64,000 nucleotides of DNA from Streptomyces iconiensis (GCF_028657195.3 NZ_JANCPR020000005.1:186001-250000); one strand, 5' to 3'; counted from the first letter of the stretch, positions 16,824 through 26,027 are shown. The notes: generated by a model not told the origin, from the sequence alone. Translations and numbers: made by a program.

Positions 16824-18308
16824 GTGCCGAACGCCAACAGTGACAGCCAGTCCCAGCAGCCAGCCGAGCCCGCCTCCTCACCCGCAGCCGAGCAGCTCAG
16901 CGCGGTGCAGCGCCGTGCTGTGAGCGAGCTGTTGCGGGTCTCTCCGGTGGCGGACGACCTAGCGGAGCGCTTCCGGGAGGCCGGTTTCCGGCTCGCTCTC
17001 GTCGGCGGTTCGGTACGGGACGCGCTGCTGGGCAGGCTCGGTAACGATCTGGACTTCACCACCGACGCGCGGCCCGAGGACGTGCTCGCCCTCGTACGGC
17101 GCTGGGCGGACTCGGTGTGGGAGGTCGGTATCGCCTTCGGCACGGTAGGTATCAAGAAATCGGACTTTGTCCTGGAAGTGACGACGTACCGGTCGGAGAT
17201 CTACGACCGTACGTCCCGCAAGCCCGATGTCTCCTACGGCGAGACCATCGAGGAGGACCTGGTACGCCGGGACTTCACCGTGAACGCGATGGCGGTCGCG
17301 CTGCCTGACAAGACGTTCGTCGACCCGTACGGCGGCCTGGAGGATCTGGCAGCCCGCAGGCTGCGCACGCCGGGGACACCGCAGGACTCCTTCTCCGACG
17401 ATCCGCTGCGGATGATGCGCGCCGCGCGCTTCGCCGCGCAGCTGGACTTCGAGGTCGCGCCCGAGGTCATCAGCGCGATGAAGGAGATGGCCGACCGTAT
17501 CGAGATCGTCTCCGCCGAGCGGGTGCGGGACGAGCTGAACAAGCTGCTGCTGTCCGCACGCCCGCGCAAGGGCCTCCAGCTGCTGGTGGACACCGGGCTC
17601 GCCGACCGGGTGCTGCCCGAGCTGCCGGCCCTGCGCCTGGAGCGGGACGAGCACCACCGGCACAAGGACGTGTACGAGCACTCGCTGACCGTGCTGGACC
17701 AGGCGATCGACCTGGAGGAGGACGGTCCCGACCTGTCGCTGCGGCTGGCGGCGCTGCTGCACGACATCGGCAAGCCGAAGACACGGCGGTTCGAGAAGGA
17801 CGGCCGCGTCTCCTTCCACCATCACGAGGTCGTGGGCGCCAAGCTCACCAAGAAGCGGATGACCGCGCTCAAGTACCCCAGCGACATGATCAAGGACGTC
17901 TCGCGCCTGGTCGAGCTGCATCTGCGCTTCCACGGCTACGGCACGGGCGAGTGGACGGATTCAGCGGTACGGCGCTACGTACGGGACGCGGGCCCGCTGC
18001 TGGACAGGCTGCACAAGCTGACGCGTTCGGACTGCACGACGCGCAACAAACGGAAGGCCAACGCGCTCTCGCGTGCCTACGACGGCCTGGAGGAACGCAT
18101 CGCGCGGCTCCAGGAGCAGGAGGAGCTGGAGTCGATCCGGCCGGACCTGGACGGCAACGAGATCATGCGCGTGCTGGACGTGCGCCCCGGCCCTGTGGTC
18201 GGGCAGGCGTACAAGTACCTGCTGGAACTGCGGCTGGAGCACGGCCCGATGGAGTACGACGACGCGGTGGCCGCGCTCAAGGAGTGGGCGGCGAAGCGGG
18301 AGGACTGA
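16824..18308 (+). CDS. cca: CCA tRNA nucleotidyltransferase (HD-domain type)
   Basis: A 494-residue class II nucleotidyltransferase that adds or repairs the 3' CCA of tRNAs. The nucleotide-binding GGSVRD is at residues 61-66, the metal-binding DLDF at 75-78 and RRDFTVNAMA near 150. An HD phosphohydrolase domain (LLHDIGKPKTRR) follows. The GTG at 16824 (VPNANSDSQS) lies only eight bases after a -10-like TACCCT (16810-16815), so the mRNA is probably leaderless. The 3' end overlaps the convergent MFS gene by 32 bases. Mycobacteria have the same divergent cca/Rv3909/mviN arrangement. Confidence 0.93.
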   Translation: MPNANSDSQSQQPAEPASSPAAEQLSAVQRRAVSELLRVSPVADDLAERFREAGFRLALVGGSVRDALLGRLGNDLDFTTDARPEDVLALVRRWADSVWEVGIAFGTVGIKKSDFVLEVTTYRSEIYDRTSRKPDVSYGETIEEDLVRRDFTVNAMAVALPDKTFVDPYGGLEDLAARRLRTPGTPQDSFSDDPLRMMRAARFAAQLDFEVAPEVISAMKEMADRIEIVSAERVRDELNKLLLSARPRKGLQLLVDTGLADRVLPELPALRLERDEHHRHKDVYEHSLTVLDQAIDLEEDGPDLSLRLAALLHDIGKPKTRRFEKDGRVSFHHHEVVGAKLTKKRMTALKYPSDMIKDVSRLVELHLRFHGYGTGEWTDSAVRRYVRDAGPLLDRLHKLTRSDCTTRNKRKANALSRAYDGLEERIARLQEQEELESIRPDLDGNEIMRVLDVRPGPVVGQAYKYLLELRLEHGPMEYDDAVAALKEWAAKRED

Positions 18309-19836
18309 CGGCGCCTGGGCCCGATCCGGGCCCAGGTCCCGGTCCAGCACCTGGTCCAGCACCCGGTTCAGCACCCCGTTTCGATCCGGGTGTCGGCCCC
18401 GGCTCCGGCTCCAGCTCCAGCTCCGGCCCTGTCCCGGACTCCGACCCCGAGCCCGACTCCGAGCCCGGTCCCGAGCCCGACTCCGAGCCCGGTCCCGAGC
18501 CCGACTCCGAGCCCGGTCCCGAGCCCGGTCCCGGTCCTGACCCCGATCCCGTTCTCGGCTCTGTTTCACGTGAAACATGGAGCACCGCGAGGGCGATCGC
18601 CGCGTACATCACCGCGACGCCGACGACGATGGACACCGAGCGGCCGTCCGGCGGCAGCAGGAGGGCCGCCACTCCGGCGGCGCCGACGAAGGCGACGTTG
18701 TAGAGCATGTCGTAGAGGGAGAAGACCCTCCCCCGGTACGCGTCGTCGACCGAGGTCTGCACGGCGGTGTCCGTGGCGATCTTCGCGGCCTGGGTGACGA
18801 GCCCGAGGACGAAGGCCGCGATCATCATCGGTACCGGGGCGAAGGGCAGCCCGAGCGCCGGTTCCAGCACGGCGGCGGCACCGGCACACAGCGCCATCCA
18901 TCCGAAGATGCCGAACCGTCGCACGGCCGTCGGGGTCAGTACAGCGGCGGCGAAGAAGCCGAGCCCCGAGAGGCCGAGCGCGATCCCGAGGAGCCCCAGC
19001 CCGTCGTCGGCAGCACCGGTCGCGTTCCAGGCGTACCGGCACAGCATCAGCACGGTGATGGTGAGCGCCCCGTAGCAGAAGCGCATCAGCGTGGCGACGC
19101 CGAGCGCATACGCGGCCGTGCGGCGTTCGGCGAGGTGGCGGAGCCCGGCGATCAGTCCGCGCACGGTGCTGGCGACGGCGGCGAGCACCCGGGGCTGCAC
19201 CTCACCGGGCTCCGGGCCGAGCAGATCCTTGGCCATACGGAGGGACGCGAGGGCGCCGAGCAGATAGAGCCCGGCGCCGGTGAGCAGTACGAGGCTGTCG
19301 GCCGATCTGCCGCCCTCGGGGGAGAGCAGGCGCACGGCGAACGCGACGCCGCCGCCGAGCGTGGCGGCCAGGGTTCCCGCCGTCGGCGAGAGGGAGTTGG
19401 CGATGACGAGCCGCTTGTCGTCGACGACACGGGGCAGCGCGGCGGAGAGACCGGCGAGGACGAAGCGGTTGACGGCGGTGACGCAGAGCGCGGAGACGAA
19501 GACGAGCGCGACCGGTACGGCACCGAGCACCAACGCGGCGGTCAGCGCGGCGAGCACGGCGCGCAGTACGTTCCCGAAGAGGAGGACCTGCCGCCTGCGC
19601 CAGCGGTCCAGGAGCACTCCCGCGAACGGGCCCAGGAAGGAGTACGGGAGCAGCAGTACGGCCATGGCGGAGGCGATGGCAGCGGGCGAGGTCTCGCTCT
19701 CGGGGGAGAAGACGACGTAGGAGGCGAGCCCGATCTGGTAGACGCCGTCCGCCAGTTGGGAGAGGAGTCGCACCGTCAGGAGCCGTCGGAAGCCGGGGAA
19801 ACGGAGGAGGGTGCGGAGGTCTCTGGCGACGGACAT
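18277..19836 (-). CDS. MFS transporter with repeat-rich C-terminal tail
   Basis: A 519-residue major-facilitator protein of the multidrug/macrolide efflux type, with 12 membrane helices in residues 15-420 (for example LLPYSFLGPFAGVLLDRWRRR with the loop 2-3 motif). The conserved domain ends with YAAIALAVLHVSRETE, where VSRET is encoded by a parS site. The last 90 residues are an unrelated Gly/Ser/Pro/Glu tail (GPGSESGSGPGSESGSG) encoded by 24-bp tandem repeats, running 32 bases into the convergent cca gene. The substrate is unknown. The tail looks like a read-through of repeats added after the original end. Confidence 0.85.
   Translation of the reverse strand: MSVARDLRTLLRFPGFRRLLTVRLLSQLADGVYQIGLASYVVFSPESETSPAAIASAMAVLLLPYSFLGPFAGVLLDRWRRRQVLLFGNVLRAVLAALTAALVLGAVPVALVFVSALCVTAVNRFVLAGLSAALPRVVDDKRLVIANSLSPTAGTLAATLGGGVAFAVRLLSPEGGRSADSLVLLTGAGLYLLGALASLRMAKDLLGPEPGEVQPRVLAAVASTVRGLIAGLRHLAERRTAAYALGVATLMRFCYGALTITVLMLCRYAWNATGAADDGLGLLGIALGLSGLGFFAAAVLTPTAVRRFGIFGWMALCAGAAAVLEPALGLPFAPVPMMIAAFVLGLVTQAAKIATDTAVQTSVDDAYRGRVFSLYDMLYNVAFVGAAGVAALLLPPDGRSVSIVVGVAVMYAAIALAVLHVSRETEPRTGSGSGPGPGSGPGSESGSGPGSESGSGPGSESGSGSESGTGPELELEPEPGPTPGSKRGAEPGAGPGAGPGPGPGSGPGAVSPPASPPTP
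18447..18518. repeat. Three exact 24-bp tandem repeats in the MFS tail
   Basis: Units at 18447, 18471 and 18495 are identical, and a degenerate fourth follows. They encode the (GPGSESGS)n tail of the MFS transporter on the minus strand. Exact identity suggests recent slippage expansion. Confidence 0.9.
18562..18577. promoter_or_regulatory. parS: parS site 6 (inside the MFS gene)
   Basis: A full 16-bp consensus TGTTTCACGTGAAACA, placed exactly between the conserved transporter domain and its repeat tail and reading VSRET on the minus strand. Confidence 0.95.
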
Positions 19837-19866
19837 GGGGACAGCCTCACACAGCCCGCTTCCGTT

Positions 19867-19880
19867 GTTTCACGTGAAAC
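19867..19880. promoter_or_regulatory. parS: parS site 7 (upstream of the MFS gene)
   Basis: A complete core GTTTCACGTGAAAC lies 31 bases upstream of the MFS start codon, in the 214-base gap before the glycosyltransferase gene. ParB binding here could affect the MFS promoter. Confidence 0.93.
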
Positions 19881-19985
19881 GGCGTGCCGTTGGGGGCTGC
19901 CGACGGCATTGAGGGCACCCAAGCGACGGCATGGGGGAGGGCGAGCGACGGCATTGAGGATGCCCAAGCCCGTCCGCCCCACGGC

Positions 19986-20057
19986 GTTCACGTCGCCCGC
20001 GACGTCCACGTCACCCACGGCATCCACATCACCCACGGCATCCACATCACCTACGGC
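19986..20057. repeat. Four 18-bp tandem repeats between MFS and GT87 genes
   Basis: Units start at 19986, 20004, 20022 and 20040, of the type ATCCACATCACCCACGGC. They drift from CG-rich (unit 1) to AT-richer forms. Only the last bases touch the end of the GT87 gene. No function is evident. Confidence 0.8.
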
Positions 20058-21574
20058 GTCGGCGAGCCCCACCTGACGTAGGTCCCAGGGCGGGTGGCCG
20101 GCTGTTCCTGGAGCGTGCGGGCCGGGCCGAGCAGAAAGACGTCAGGGGCGCGGTCGAGTACGCCGCCGCCCGGGTCGTCGGAGCCGTCGTCCCTGCGGAC
20201 CGGATCGTGTTCGGGGAAGAGCGCGTCGCGCACGATCATGCCGCACAGATAGAGCGTTCCGAGCAGATGCGCGAGGATCACGAGCTGGTAGCCCTCGGGC
20301 GGGAGGCCCTGGTGCTTGTCGCCGCTGCCCGTGTAGGCGAGGTACATCCAGATGCCGAGGAAGTAGAGGACCTCGCATGCCTGCCAGATGAGGAAGTCGC
20401 GCCACCGGGGGCGGGCGAGCGCGGCGAGGGGGATGAGCCAGAGCACGTACTGCGGCGAGTAGACCTTGTTGGTCAGCACGAACAACGCGATGACGAGGAA
20501 GGCGAGTTGGGCCAGCCGCGGCCGTCGGGGCGCGCACAGGGCGAGGGCCGCGATGCCGGCGCAGCCGACCGCCATCAGGATCATGGCGTACGTATTGGCA
20601 TCGTCGAACGAGTGTCCGGTCCGCTGCTGGAGGATGAGCCAGAGCGAGCCGAAGTCAACGGGCCGCTCCTGGCTGAAGGCGTAGAACTTCGCCCAGCCGT
20701 CGAAGGCGAACAGCATCACCGGCACGTTCACACAGGCCCACGCCAGCGCCGCGCCACCCGCCGCGTACCCGAAGGCCCGCCAGCGCCAGGCCCGCCAGCA
20801 CAGCACCAGCAGGGGTCCGAGCAACAGCGCGGGATACAGCTTGGCCGCGGTCGCCAGGCCCAGCAGGATGCCGGCCGCGAACGGGCGCGAGCGTGACCAC
20901 AGCAGCATCCCCGCCGCGGTCAGCGCGACGGCCAGCAGGTCCCAGTTGATCGTGGCCGTCAGCGCGAGCGCGGGTGCGAGCGCGACGAACATGCCGTCCC
21001 AGGGGCGGTTGCGGTGGGTGCGTACGACACAGACGACGAGGATCGCGGCGCACACCATCAGCAGGCCCGCGTTGACGAGCCAGTAGATCTGCTCCTCCTG
21101 CTGGAGGTTCTCGCCGCCGATCGTCAGCCGTGCGGCGAGCTGCATGAACGCACCGGTGAGTACGGGGTATTCGAGGTACTCCATGCCGCCGGAGATCCGG
21201 TCGGGGATACGGTCGAAGTACGGGAGGAAGCCGTCGGCGAAGCCGCGCCCGTTGTAGAGGTGCGGGATGTCGGAGTAACAGGCGTGGACGTACTGCGCCG
21301 TCTGGCCCGAGAACCAGCTCCCGTCGAAGCAGGGCATCTTCTGCACCATGCCCAGCGCGTACATCCCGAGCGCCACCAGGACGATCACCCGGAGCGGTGA
21401 CCACCAGCTTCCCCCTGAAGAGCGCCGTCCCCGCGGACCGCCGATCACTTCGCTCGCCCCGGCAGCGACCTCGTCGTGCTCGGTGGGGTGGACGGCGGAG
21501 GGAACGGCTGCGGCGGGAGCTGAGGGCGAGGCGGCGGTCCGGGCGTGGGGGTGTTCGGGGTGCGCACGCGTCAT
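20051..21574 (-). CDS. Glycosyltransferase family 87 / DUF2029 membrane protein
   Basis: A 507-residue integral membrane protein with about ten hydrophobic helices, related to polyprenyl-phosphate-mannose-dependent mannosyltransferases (GT87, DUF2029). Visible marks are an early extracytoplasmic loop rich in aromatic residues, LYNGRGFADGFLPYFDRIPD, and the tail end TNKVYSPQYVLWLIPLAAL, a typical C-terminal signature of this family. It probably transfers a sugar from a lipid-linked donor to an envelope glycan or protein. ATG 21574 is preferred to an in-frame start 18 bases upstream because it begins the compact MTRAHPEH sequence. Confidence 0.78.
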   Translation of the reverse strand: MTRAHPEHPHARTAASPSAPAAAVPSAVHPTEHDEVAAGASEVIGGPRGRRSSGGSWWSPLRVIVLVALGMYALGMVQKMPCFDGSWFSGQTAQYVHACYSDIPHLYNGRGFADGFLPYFDRIPDRISGGMEYLEYPVLTGAFMQLAARLTIGGENLQQEEQIYWLVNAGLLMVCAAILVVCVVRTHRNRPWDGMFVALAPALALTATINWDLLAVALTAAGMLLWSRSRPFAAGILLGLATAAKLYPALLLGPLLVLCWRAWRWRAFGYAAGGAALAWACVNVPVMLFAFDGWAKFYAFSQERPVDFGSLWLILQQRTGHSFDDANTYAMILMAVGCAGIAALALCAPRRPRLAQLAFLVIALFVLTNKVYSPQYVLWLIPLAALARPRWRDFLIWQACEVLYFLGIWMYLAYTGSGDKHQGLPPEGYQLVILAHLLGTLYLCGMIVRDALFPEHDPVRRDDGSDDPGGGVLDRAPDVFLLGPARTLQEQPATRPGTYVRWGSPTP

Positions 21575-21756
21575 GGGGCCATCCTGCCCCACGCCCGTGT
21601 TCCGCCGAAGGCGGTCACCACCGGGTGCGGGAAGAGCGCCGTTGCTGCGTGCCGGGGACCCTCCCTAAGATCATTTGCGATCGACCGGAGGGGCGCGCGG
21701 GGAGGACGGAACCGTGCACACGTCGCGCTCCTCAACAGCTACGGGAGGAACCAGGA

Positions 21757-22152
21757 ATGGCGTTCAGCAAGACCGGAGCACGTGCCGCGATCGTCTCCGT
21801 GGCGGCCGGCGCGCTCGTTCTCACGGGAGCCACGTCCGCCTTCGCGGGGGACAACTCCCCCGTGAGCATCAGCAAGGACAAGGGCGCCAGGGGAAACTTC
21901 GTGCACTCCGGTGACACCTTCGTCCTCACGGACATGCGCAGCGACGGCAAGGCCGCCGTGCTCGACGTCCGTGTGGAGTCCGGCGGTTGGGGCGTCGACC
22001 TGACCTACTGGAACACCAAGGGCGCAGGCAAGACGCGCAAGGCCGTCAACAACCTCACCGAGGGCAACAAGGTGCTGACCCGCGCCTGCACCGGCAACGC
22101 CAAGACCAAGAAGTACGGCAACTGCGGCCCCTGGACCCAGGGCAAGGCATGA
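21757..22152 (+). CDS. Small secreted protein, function unknown
   Basis: A 131-residue protein with a clear Sec signal peptide (ARAAIVSVAAGALVLTGATSAFAG, cleavage after AFA near residue 31). The mature part is about 100 residues, basic, with two Cys (ACTGN, YGNCG) that may form a disulfide, and a beta-rich look (GDTFVLTDMRSDGKAAVLDVRVESG). A strong ribosome-binding site GGGAGGAA precedes the ATG. It is transcribed away from the GT87 gene and toward the penicillin-binding protein gene. I do not recognise a named family. Confidence 0.8.
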   Translation: MAFSKTGARAAIVSVAAGALVLTGATSAFAGDNSPVSISKDKGARGNFVHSGDTFVLTDMRSDGKAAVLDVRVESGGWGVDLTYWNTKGAGKTRKAVNNLTEGNKVLTRACTGNAKTKKYGNCGPWTQGKA

Positions 22153-22290
22153 GCACGCGTGGGAGACCGGGCAGTTCGGGTCCCTGACCGGCCAGGTCCC
22201 CCGGCGCCCGGGACAGGAGCGGGTCTTCTGACCGGGGGCAGAGAACAGGACTGCTGACCGGAGACGGAAGAGTTCCGGCCGGAGACGGAA

Positions 22291-22332
22291 AAGGGGTGTG
22301 GGCCCGCTGATTCCAGCGGGCCCACACCCCTT
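22291..22332. terminator. Bidirectional terminator between secreted protein and PBP genes
   Basis: An 18-base perfect stem (AAGGGGTGTGGGCCCGCT and its complement) with a six-base loop lies 14 bases after the stop of the penicillin-binding protein gene. On that strand a TTTT run follows the stem. Confidence 0.9.
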
Positions 22333-22346
22333 CTCGCTCCCGGTCG

Positions 22347-24998
22347 CTAGTCCCTGCGGTTGCCGCCGGTCTGGCCGGCGAAGATGTTGCCGGGGTCGCC
22401 CCCGCCGGGATCACCACCCGGCCCCTCTGTGTCCCCGCCGGGATCACCGCCGCCGGGCCCGCCGTTGCCGTTCCCCCCGTTGGGAGGCTCCCCCGAGCCG
22501 CCGTCCTGGCCCTCGTCGTGGCACTTCGGGTCGAGCGGCGGACAGTCGTCGGAGGGAGAGTCAGAGGGCTTGTCGGGGGGAGACTCCGACGGCTTGTCCG
22601 ACGGCTTGTCCGACGGGTCCTCGGTCTCCTTCGGCGGCGGAGGCGTCGAGGGCTCGGTAGGCGTCGGCTTGGGGCTCGCGCCAGGGCCGAACACCTTGTC
22701 GCCGATCGGCTGGGCGTCGGGGAACTGCCTGATCTTCGTGCCCTCAAGGGCTTCGCGCATGTACGAAGTCCAGATGGTGGCGGGGAAGGAGGCGCCGTGG
22801 ATCTTCTCCTGGCCGCCGGTGCCGAACATCTCCAGGAACTTACGGTTCTTGACCTTGGCGTCGTCGTTCAGCCGCCACATGCCCACGGCCGTCGACAGCT
22901 GCGGGGTGTACCCGACGAACCACGCCGACTTGTTGCCGTCGGTCGTACCGGTCTTGCCCGCCACGGGACGGCCCAGCCCCTTCGCGACCGTACCCGTGCC
23001 CCGGTCGACGACATCGGTCAGTACGTCGGTGACGTTGTTGGCCACCTGCGGGCTGAACTTGTTCTCCCGGTGACGGTCGGGAAGCGTGAGCTTCTTGCCG
23101 TCCTGGTCGATGACCTTCGTCACCGAGTACAGGTCGTTGCGTTCGCCCTGCGCGGCGAAGGTGCCGTAGGCGCCCGCCATGCGGATCGCGCTCGGGGTCG
23201 AGGTACCCAGCGAGAAGGACGGGCTGTTCGACTTGTTGAGGCTGGAATTCAGCAGCCCGGCGTCCTCGGCGGCCTTGCGCACGGTGGGGATGCCGATGTC
23301 CATGCCCAGCTGCACATACGGCGAGTTCACCGATTTGACCATGGCCTCGCGCAAGTTGATCCGGTAGTTGTTCGCCGGGTCGCCGTAGTCCTCGTGGCCG
23401 TCGTTGGTCTGCCGCCAGAACTTGCCTTCCCTGTTCTTCCAGATCGTCCCGTTGTAGTTGCGGATCAGCAGCTTGTTCCGGCCGTCGTAGTAGCTGCTGT
23501 CCGGGTTGACCAGGGAACGCTCGTCGGCCGACTGCGTCTCGCCGCCGCTGCGGTCGCGCACACCGTCGCGCATGGCGCTGGCCAGGACGAACGGCTTGAA
23601 GGTCGAGCCGACGGGCACACCCGCGTCGTCGGCGTTGTTCGTGAAGTGCTTGACGAAGTCCTCGCCGCCGTAGAGCGCCACGATCTTGCCGTCGTTGGGA
23701 TTGACGGACGCCCCTCCGAACTGCACATGCGTGTCCAGGTTCGGGCGCTTCTTGGGGTCGATGTTCTTCTTGTAGACGTCGTTGACGGAGTCCCGCATCG
23801 CGAACGTCTTCTTCTTGTCGAACGTCGTGGTGATCTGGAACCCGCCGCGGTTGAGCTGTTCGCGGCTGAGGACGTTGTTGTTCACCAGGTACCGGTTGGC
23901 GAGGTCGATCAGGTAGCCCTTCTGGCCACGCTTGTCCATCGCCTTCTTCGGCGGCTTGACCGTCGGCGGGCCCTTCTTGATGATCTCGTTCGCCTTCGAA
24001 CGGGACATCTTGCCGACCTCGGCCTCGCGGTGGAGGACGGACCGCCACTTCTTCAGTGAGCGCGCCTCGTTCGCCTTACGGTCGCCCTCGTAGGGGTCGT
24101 ACAGGGCGGCGCCGTTGAGGAGCGTCGTCAGGTAGGCGCTCTCCGAGGCGTTGATCTTGTGGACGTCCTTGCCGAAGTACGCCTGGGAAGCGGCCTGGAC
24201 ACCGAAGGCGCCACGTCCGAAGTACGCGGTGTTGAGGTAACCCTCCAGGATGTCCTGCTTGTCCATCGTCGCGCCGGCCTTGATGGAGATGAACAGCTCC
24301 GTCATCTTGCGCTTGACGGTCTGGTCCTGCGACAGATAGTTGTTCTTCACGAACTGCTGGGTGATGGTGGAACCACCCTGTGTGTCACCACCGGTCGCCA
24401 TGTTGAAGCCCGCGCGCGCGATGCCCATGGGGTCCACGCCCGAGTCGTCCCAGAAGGACGAGTTCTCCGAGGCGATCACCGCGTCCTGCAGCGCGGTCGG
24501 CATCTGGTCCAGAGAGACGTTCTGCCGGTTCTTCTCCCCTTCGGCGCCGGCCACGGCGAGCCGGTCCCCGTTCGCCCAGTAGTAGACGTTCGTCTGCGAA
24601 CGGGCTTCCGCCTTCGCCTGGTTGGGGACCTCGACCATCCACAGACCGATCGCGAAGGCGACGATGAGCAGACCTATGAAGCTGAGGCACGACCCGGTCA
24701 CCAGCTTCCACGAGGGGAGCCAGCGCCGCACGCCGCGCTTCCCCGACCGCGGGTAGTTGATGAACCGCTTGTGCTCGGGCGCCGGTTCACCGCCGCGGCG
24801 GCCCGTCTGGCCGTGTGCGGTAGCCGCCCGCCGCCGCCCCCCGCCCTGGGTCGCCTTTCTGGCCTCCGCACGGCTGCCGTACGCGCTGGGGCTGGCGCCG
24901 CGCGATTCCGCACCCCTGCGGCCTGAAGACGGCTGCGGCTGCGGCTGCGCTGCGCGTCGGCCGCGCCCCTGCGGCGGCTTTCGACGGTTTCCGCTCAT
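22347..24998 (-). CDS. Class A penicillin-binding protein (transglycosylase/transpeptidase)
   Basis: An 883-residue bifunctional peptidoglycan synthase. It has a basic cytoplasmic head (1-99), one membrane helix (100-121), a GT51 transglycosylase domain with catalytic Glu178 in ENSSF and GGSTITQQFVKN, and a transpeptidase domain with STFKP (S-x2-K), an SVN triad and the KTGTT box. A 140-residue Pro/Ser/Asp/Gly-rich exterior tail with DKPSDKPSE-type repeats ends it. It polymerises and cross-links lipid II outside the membrane. A GAGGAG ribosome-binding site precedes the ATG. The Streptomyces genome usually has several such genes, so no symbol is given. Confidence 0.95.
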   Translation of the reverse strand: MSGNRRKPPQGRGRRAAQPQPQPSSGRRGAESRGASPSAYGSRAEARKATQGGGRRRAATAHGQTGRRGGEPAPEHKRFINYPRSGKRGVRRWLPSWKLVTGSCLSFIGLLIVAFAIGLWMVEVPNQAKAEARSQTNVYYWANGDRLAVAGAEGEKNRQNVSLDQMPTALQDAVIASENSSFWDDSGVDPMGIARAGFNMATGGDTQGGSTITQQFVKNNYLSQDQTVKRKMTELFISIKAGATMDKQDILEGYLNTAYFGRGAFGVQAASQAYFGKDVHKINASESAYLTTLLNGAALYDPYEGDRKANEARSLKKWRSVLHREAEVGKMSRSKANEIIKKGPPTVKPPKKAMDKRGQKGYLIDLANRYLVNNNVLSREQLNRGGFQITTTFDKKKTFAMRDSVNDVYKKNIDPKKRPNLDTHVQFGGASVNPNDGKIVALYGGEDFVKHFTNNADDAGVPVGSTFKPFVLASAMRDGVRDRSGGETQSADERSLVNPDSSYYDGRNKLLIRNYNGTIWKNREGKFWRQTNDGHEDYGDPANNYRINLREAMVKSVNSPYVQLGMDIGIPTVRKAAEDAGLLNSSLNKSNSPSFSLGTSTPSAIRMAGAYGTFAAQGERNDLYSVTKVIDQDGKKLTLPDRHRENKFSPQVANNVTDVLTDVVDRGTGTVAKGLGRPVAGKTGTTDGNKSAWFVGYTPQLSTAVGMWRLNDDAKVKNRKFLEMFGTGGQEKIHGASFPATIWTSYMREALEGTKIRQFPDAQPIGDKVFGPGASPKPTPTEPSTPPPPKETEDPSDKPSDKPSESPPDKPSDSPSDDCPPLDPKCHDEGQDGGSGEPPNGGNGNGGPGGGDPGGDTEGPGGDPGGGDPGNIFAGQTGGNRRD

Positions 24999-25268
24999 TG
25001 GAACAGCTACTCCTCGGGCAGGCGGCCCTTGCGCCTGAAGGTGGCAGTTGACTTCTGGTCCCCCCGAGTACGCCCTGTCCGCGTATCCGGACTCGAACGC
25101 ACTGCACCCGGGACGAGGACGCTCACTCGCGTCGCATGGTTCCCAGTGGTGGTCTGCACAGCGGACAGACTACGCAGCTTCAAAACCTTCCTTTGCGCGT
25201 AATCCCCTCAATCGACGCAAACCTTCTGCTGCGAATCAGGGATGTGAGCCCCTTCACCGACCCCGCCC

Positions 25269-25322
25269 TTGTCGCTCCCGGGGGCTCGTTCTATCGTCGT
25301 GATGTATCGAGTCGATACATCA
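25269..25322 (+). promoter_or_regulatory. Promoter and palindromic operator of the padR-ino1 operon
   Basis: A -35 box TTGTCG (25269-25274) and a -10 box TATCGT (25292-25297) are separated by 17 bases. Directly after the -10 box, over the expected transcription start, lies a perfect 23-bp palindrome with 11-base arms TGATGTATCGA and TCGATACATCA (25300-25322). It contains the ATGT...ACAT half sites typical of PadR operators, with 11 rather than 8 bases between them. This suggests PadR autorepression. The rest of the 387-base gap between the PBP start and padR shows nothing else. Confidence 0.75.
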
Positions 25323-25385
25323 GTGCGAGATAAGGACGCATCGGATGGGTCGGCGTCAGCGGAAGTACGACGGAGGTGAGGCGAG

Positions 25386-26027
25386 ATGAGCAGACGCTCC
25401 GGCATCCTCGAATTCGCCGTCCTCGGCCTGCTCCGCGAATCCCCGATGCACGGATACGAGTTGCGCAAGCGGCTCAACACCTCGCTCGGCGTCTTCCGTG
25501 CCTTCAGCTACGGCTCCCTCTATCCCTGCCTCAAGACGCTTGTGCAGCGGGGCTGGTTGATCGAGGAGCCGGGCGGCCAGCCGGAAGAGCCCGTGCTCGC
25601 ACAGGCGGCGCCGCTGGCCGGGCGCCGGGCGAAGATCGTTTACCGGCTGACGGCCGAAGGCAAGGAGCACTTCGAGGACCTGCTGTCCCAGACGGGCCCC
25701 GATGCCTGGGAGGACGAGCACTTCGGAGTCCGCTTCGCCTTCTTCGGCCAGACCTCGCGCGACGTACGGATGCGCGTACTGGAGGGCCGCCGCAGCCGGC
25801 TGGAGGAGAGGCTCGCGAAGATGCGCGCCTCGCTCGCCCGTACCCGCGAGCGACTTGACGACTACACCCTCGAACTCCAGCGACACGGCATGGAGTCCGT
25901 GGAGCGCGAAGTCCGCTGGCTCAACGAGCTCATCGAGAGCGAGCGAGCAGGTCGCGGCGGGAGCCACTCCACAGAGCACGAGTCCTCGGATCCCGTTCCG
26001 GATCCGTCCGATGACACCACCACATGA
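25386..26027 (+). CDS. PadR-family transcriptional regulator
   Basis: A 213-residue regulator with an N-terminal winged helix ([24 protein letters not shown], the PadR signature), a wing with [11 protein letters not shown], and a C-terminal helical dimerisation domain ([19 protein letters not shown]). A strong GGAGG site precedes the ATG. It is followed 49 bases later by the inositol-phosphate synthase gene, and its own promoter carries a 23-bp palindrome, so it probably controls both genes. The ligand is unknown. Confidence 0.92.
   Translation: MSRRSGILEFAVLGLLRESPMHGYELRKRLNTSLGVFRAFSYGSLYPCLKTLVQRGWLIEEPGGQPEEPVLAQAAPLAGRRAKIVYRLTAEGKEHFEDLLSQTGPDAWEDEHFGVRFAFFGQTSRDVRMRVLEGRRSRLEERLAKMRASLARTRERLDDYTLELQRHGMESVEREVRWLNELIESERAGRGGSHSTEHESSDPVPDPSDDTTT

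Noticed and set aside
22518..24059. A 513-codon open frame opposite the penicillin-binding protein gene, and similar long frames opposite the pseudokinase, murJ and DUF6049 genes
   Set aside because: They are exact antisense shadows in high-GC DNA; the products are Arg/Val/Gly-rich with no domain pattern, while the other strand has clear families.
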